Below, in pieces: positions 6,157 to 8,377 of a stretch of 8,377 nt of DNA. Every line of letters starts with the position of its first letter. The stretch's first letter is position 1. The DNA is taken from the NCBI GenBank assembly GCA_015493625.1, contig WGCT01000459.1, forward strand, positions 1-8,377. Reading direction: 5' to 3'. A model generated the notes under the pieces. The model saw nothing but the letters and a program-made list of their open reading frames with translations. It ran no database searches and was not told where the DNA came from. This DNA comes from Draconibacterium sp. Its GTDB lineage: Bacteria > Bacteroidota > Bacteroidia > Bacteroidales > Prolixibacteraceae. Position numbers and translations under genes: made by a program.

Positions 6157-8328
6157 TTACCACGGAACAAACGATATTTTTTTCGAAACGATATTCTTTC
6201 CATTATTAAACCTGACAAAATATACGCCCGGAACATTCCCGTTCATATCGATTTTAACTTTTCGTTCATCCACTTTTTCTATCTGAAAATAGATGTTTTG
6301 CCCAATTAAATTTACCACCGAAACCTCTTCGGTTTTTATATCCTTGCCCGCTTCAACTGTTAGTATCCCTGTTGCAGGATTAGGATAAACAATTATTTCC
6401 ATTGGGTTATTTACAATTGGCGTATCGCTTGGCGAGTCGTCGATGTTACAAGCCACCAGTTCAACAATATTAGCCATCGACTGGTAACCCGAAGTAATAT
6501 CTTCGAAATTTTGCCAGCTTTCGTTTTGTTTAAAATAGAAATAGTTGTCGGTGTTTGGCCCACGTAACGACTGATATATGGCAAATGAGTCGGTGGGTTG
6601 AATGTTGCTCATTTCGAACCCCACAAAGAATGTGTCGGCAGGTTCAACCACCTCGTCAAATCCAATATAATTCATGGCTCCTTCAAACAGGTCTTTAATT
6701 TGAACTTTTTTTGAATAGATTAATTTTTCGGGGATATCTGTGCCGTTGTAAACTTTTATTGTTATCTCGCTAGTGGTGTCGTTACTCGATGTTTTTATCA
6801 ATCCAACTCCCAGCGAAATACCGTCGAGTTGTTCGTTGCCAAAAATCGAAAATCGCTCGGTAAACTCCGTAATTCCCGTACTGTTTGTTCCGCCCCAATA
6901 ACCTGCAAACGGGCCTGTTTTACTTATTTTAACTAACTTGTAGTTGTCGTTATCATTCAAATTTGTAAAAGCACCGCAATACTCTTCTTTCTCGTAAAAA
7001 CGTTTTCCGCTAAGTGTTTCGGTATCCGAGTTAATGGGGTCTAACCAATGTTTTAACTGTAACGAATCTTCCGACCTATGATCCCACGAAAGTGCAAATC
7101 GTTCAAAATAATCTTTCACCGGATTTCCACAACTTGCAACTCCTCCTGTTAACGTTCCAATAATATTTTTGTTTTTATCGAATAACGGGCCACCCGACGA
7201 GCCAACTTCGGTAACTCCTTCATCCCAACGAGCAATCTTTAAAAAACCGTCTTTTAAATAACTGCTTGTAAAATCGCTTATCGAAGGGGCATCGTAATCC
7301 AATGCAATTTTTTTAATATCGCCCTGCGGATGATGAATGCTTGCTGATGAATCGCGCAACTCAACTGTGCGCTCCCAACCGGCAAAATAGGGACGGTAAT
7401 TTGGAGGTGGAACAAGAGTTAATTCGGCCAATGCAAAATCGAGACTGTCGAATTGGGCTTTCATAATTGCTCCCGAAACCGAATTTCTCGGATCGCCGTC
7501 GAGGGGTGCACAAAACGGGCTTTCGTAATTAAAAACATAAACCGATGTTTCGGCATATTCCCACTTGTCGTAACAGTGCGATGCCGAAATAATATAGGGC
7601 TTCTCATCTTCAGCCGTATTATTAATTAACGAACCGGTACAAATTTCTACCCCGTTTACAATTATTCTGCACACCGAGTTTTTAACGTCACTCCACTTAT
7701 CGCCCAAATCGCAATTTATATCGATATTGCATTCTCCGGCGGTTTTCCCCATCGGACGGCGGTCTCCCTTTTCTAAAATTCCAATAAAATCGTGATTTAC
7801 CCGTATAATTTCAAAAGGAATGTTTTCAATATCTCTTTTTTCTGTTTCGTATTGAACAGTAATTTCGTCGCCGGCAACCGGTGCTACTGCAAATTTTCCC
7901 GAAGTTTTATTGTTAACCGGTGTAAACGCACCAAGAACCGTATTTTTGTTGAAAATAAATAGTCGCGTATTTTTGGGGAGCTTAAAACGGTTAAAGATGA
8001 GGTTGAGAGATTTGGCTCCCTTCGATCGTATTTTTAGTTTCCAACACAACGTTCCATCGTCGGCAACCAACCACTCTCCCGAGTTTTCGGGAGTTAAATT
8101 TACGTTAAAAGCGTAGGCAAATTTTAATGGTTTTAATTTTTTTTTGGATGATGAGGAGACAATACTTTTTTTCAAACTATTCAGATCGAAAGATGGCATT
8201 TCTACTAACTTACTAACCGAACTTTTTAGATGAACCACCTTGAGCGGGTCTCCTCCTTGCGATACCTGACCCCGGCCATTGAAAGTTAGAAACAGACCAA
8301 TAATAACAAACAATAAAAAAGCGCGCAT
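6157..8328 (-). CDS. Secreted lysyl-endopeptidase-like serine protease with T9SS sorting domain
   Basis: This 723-residue secreted protease resembles Achromobacter protease I (API), which cuts after lysine. A signal peptide covers about 1-20 (cleavage before Q21) and a propeptide about 21-195. The catalytic domain, from about 196 to 433, opens with GECNIDINC, close to API's GSCNIDVVC. Catalytic residues are His251 (ASHC), Asp297 (LDFAL) and Ser378 (GSSGGP). Asp406 aligns with API Asp225, the lysine-specificity residue. Cys200, 206, 230, 252, 273 and 400 match the six disulfide cysteines of API. Residues about 445-640 form an unassigned beta-rich region. A T9SS type A sorting domain follows (about 643-723: VYPNPATG, VVNLIGQ, GVYFVRF, KKISF), so export would go through the Sec system and then the type IX system to the surface or medium. 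The ATG at 8328 is chosen because it places a typical signal peptide at the N-terminus. A TTG at 8355 extends the frame but lies upstream of a promoter-like box. Substrates are unknown. Confidence 0.93.
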   Translation of the reverse strand: MRAFLLFVIIGLFLTFNGRGQVSQGGDPLKVVHLKSSVSKLVEMPSFDLNSLKKSIVSSSSKKKLKPLKFAYAFNVNLTPENSGEWLVADDGTLCWKLKIRSKGAKSLNLIFNRFKLPKNTRLFIFNKNTVLGAFTPVNNKTSGKFAVAPVAGDEITVQYETEKRDIENIPFEIIRVNHDFIGILEKGDRRPMGKTAGECNIDINCDLGDKWSDVKNSVCRIIVNGVEICTGSLINNTAEDEKPYIISASHCYDKWEYAETSVYVFNYESPFCAPLDGDPRNSVSGAIMKAQFDSLDFALAELTLVPPPNYRPYFAGWERTVELRDSSASIHHPQGDIKKIALDYDAPSISDFTSSYLKDGFLKIARWDEGVTEVGSSGGPLFDKNKNIIGTLTGGVASCGNPVKDYFERFALSWDHRSEDSLQLKHWLDPINSDTETLSGKRFYEKEEYCGAFTNLNDNDNYKLVKISKTGPFAGYWGGTNSTGITEFTERFSIFGNEQLDGISLGVGLIKTSSNDTTSEITIKVYNGTDIPEKLIYSKKVQIKDLFEGAMNYIGFDEVVEPADTFFVGFEMSNIQPTDSFAIYQSLRGPNTDNYFYFKQNESWQNFEDITSGYQSMANIVELVACNIDDSPSDTPIVNNPMEIIVYPNPATGILTVEAGKDIKTEEVSVVNLIGQNIYFQIEKVDERKVKIDMNGNVPGVYFVRFNNGKNIVSKKISFVPW

Positions 8329-8343
8329 AAAAATTATTTTTAG

Positions 8344-8351
8344 CAAATATA
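8344..8351 (-). promoter_or_regulatory. Bacteroidota-type -7 box (TATATTTG) before the protease gene
   Basis: The minus strand reads TATATTTG, a full match to TAnnTTTG, ending 15 bases before the ATG at 8328. A TTT at 8373-8375 lies 21 bases upstream and could be a weak -33 element (TTTA in place of TTTG). A start site just downstream would give a very short leader and would leave the in-frame TTG at 8355 untranscribed, supporting the ATG at 8328. The sequence match is direct; promoter use is inferred. Confidence 0.4.
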
Positions 8352-8377
8352 TCAATTCTAATTGTTTAGAGTAAAGT

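Noticed and set aside
8329..8355. N-terminal extension of the protease from a TTG at 8355
   Set aside because: The nine added residues sit on top of a TATATTTG promoter-like box, and the ATG at 8328 gives a normal signal peptide.

Overview
The window looks like chromosomal DNA of a Bacteroidota species, probably from a free-living or gut lineage near the Marinilabiliales; that placement is a guess. The support is a secreted protease ending in a type IX secretion (T9SS) sorting domain, TAnnTTTG promoter boxes instead of E. coli-like -10 boxes, weak Shine-Dalgarno sequences, AT-rich base composition and the protein families themselves. All five convincing genes lie on the minus strand, so the biological order runs from the right end to the left end.

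Right part (8328 to 6157): a 723-residue secreted serine endopeptidase of the lysyl-endopeptidase (Achromobacter protease I) type. It has a signal peptide, a propeptide, a trypsin-like catalytic domain with the full triad and six conserved cysteines, an unassigned beta-rich region and a T9SS C-terminal sorting domain.

Centre (6100 to 5705): a small two-helix membrane protein whose loop carries three His-x-His pairs. I know no assigned function for it. It sits directly upstream of a heavy-metal efflux cassette, and a role in metal handling or sensing is the main inference of this annotation. The 76-base gap after it holds two small inverted repeats.

Left part (5628 to 106): a compact tripartite RND cassette in the order adaptor, inner-membrane pump, outer-membrane channel, with gaps of 6 and 12 bases, almost certainly one operon. 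The pump carries the charged transmembrane motif of CzcA-like divalent-cation exporters, with Glu in place of the second Asp, so Zn/Co/Cd/Ni-type substrates are more likely than Cu/Ag. The adaptor is a lipoprotein and the channel has a cleavable signal peptide. Together they would span both membranes and expel metal from the periplasm or cytoplasm. The small His-rich protein could bind the metal on the periplasmic face before the pump takes it.

The left 105 bases hold no confirmed gene. They contain a promoter-like box and an ATG whose frame stays open to the window edge. No RNA gene, CRISPR array, insertion sequence or other mobile element was seen. No gene-free stretch exceeds 300 bases.
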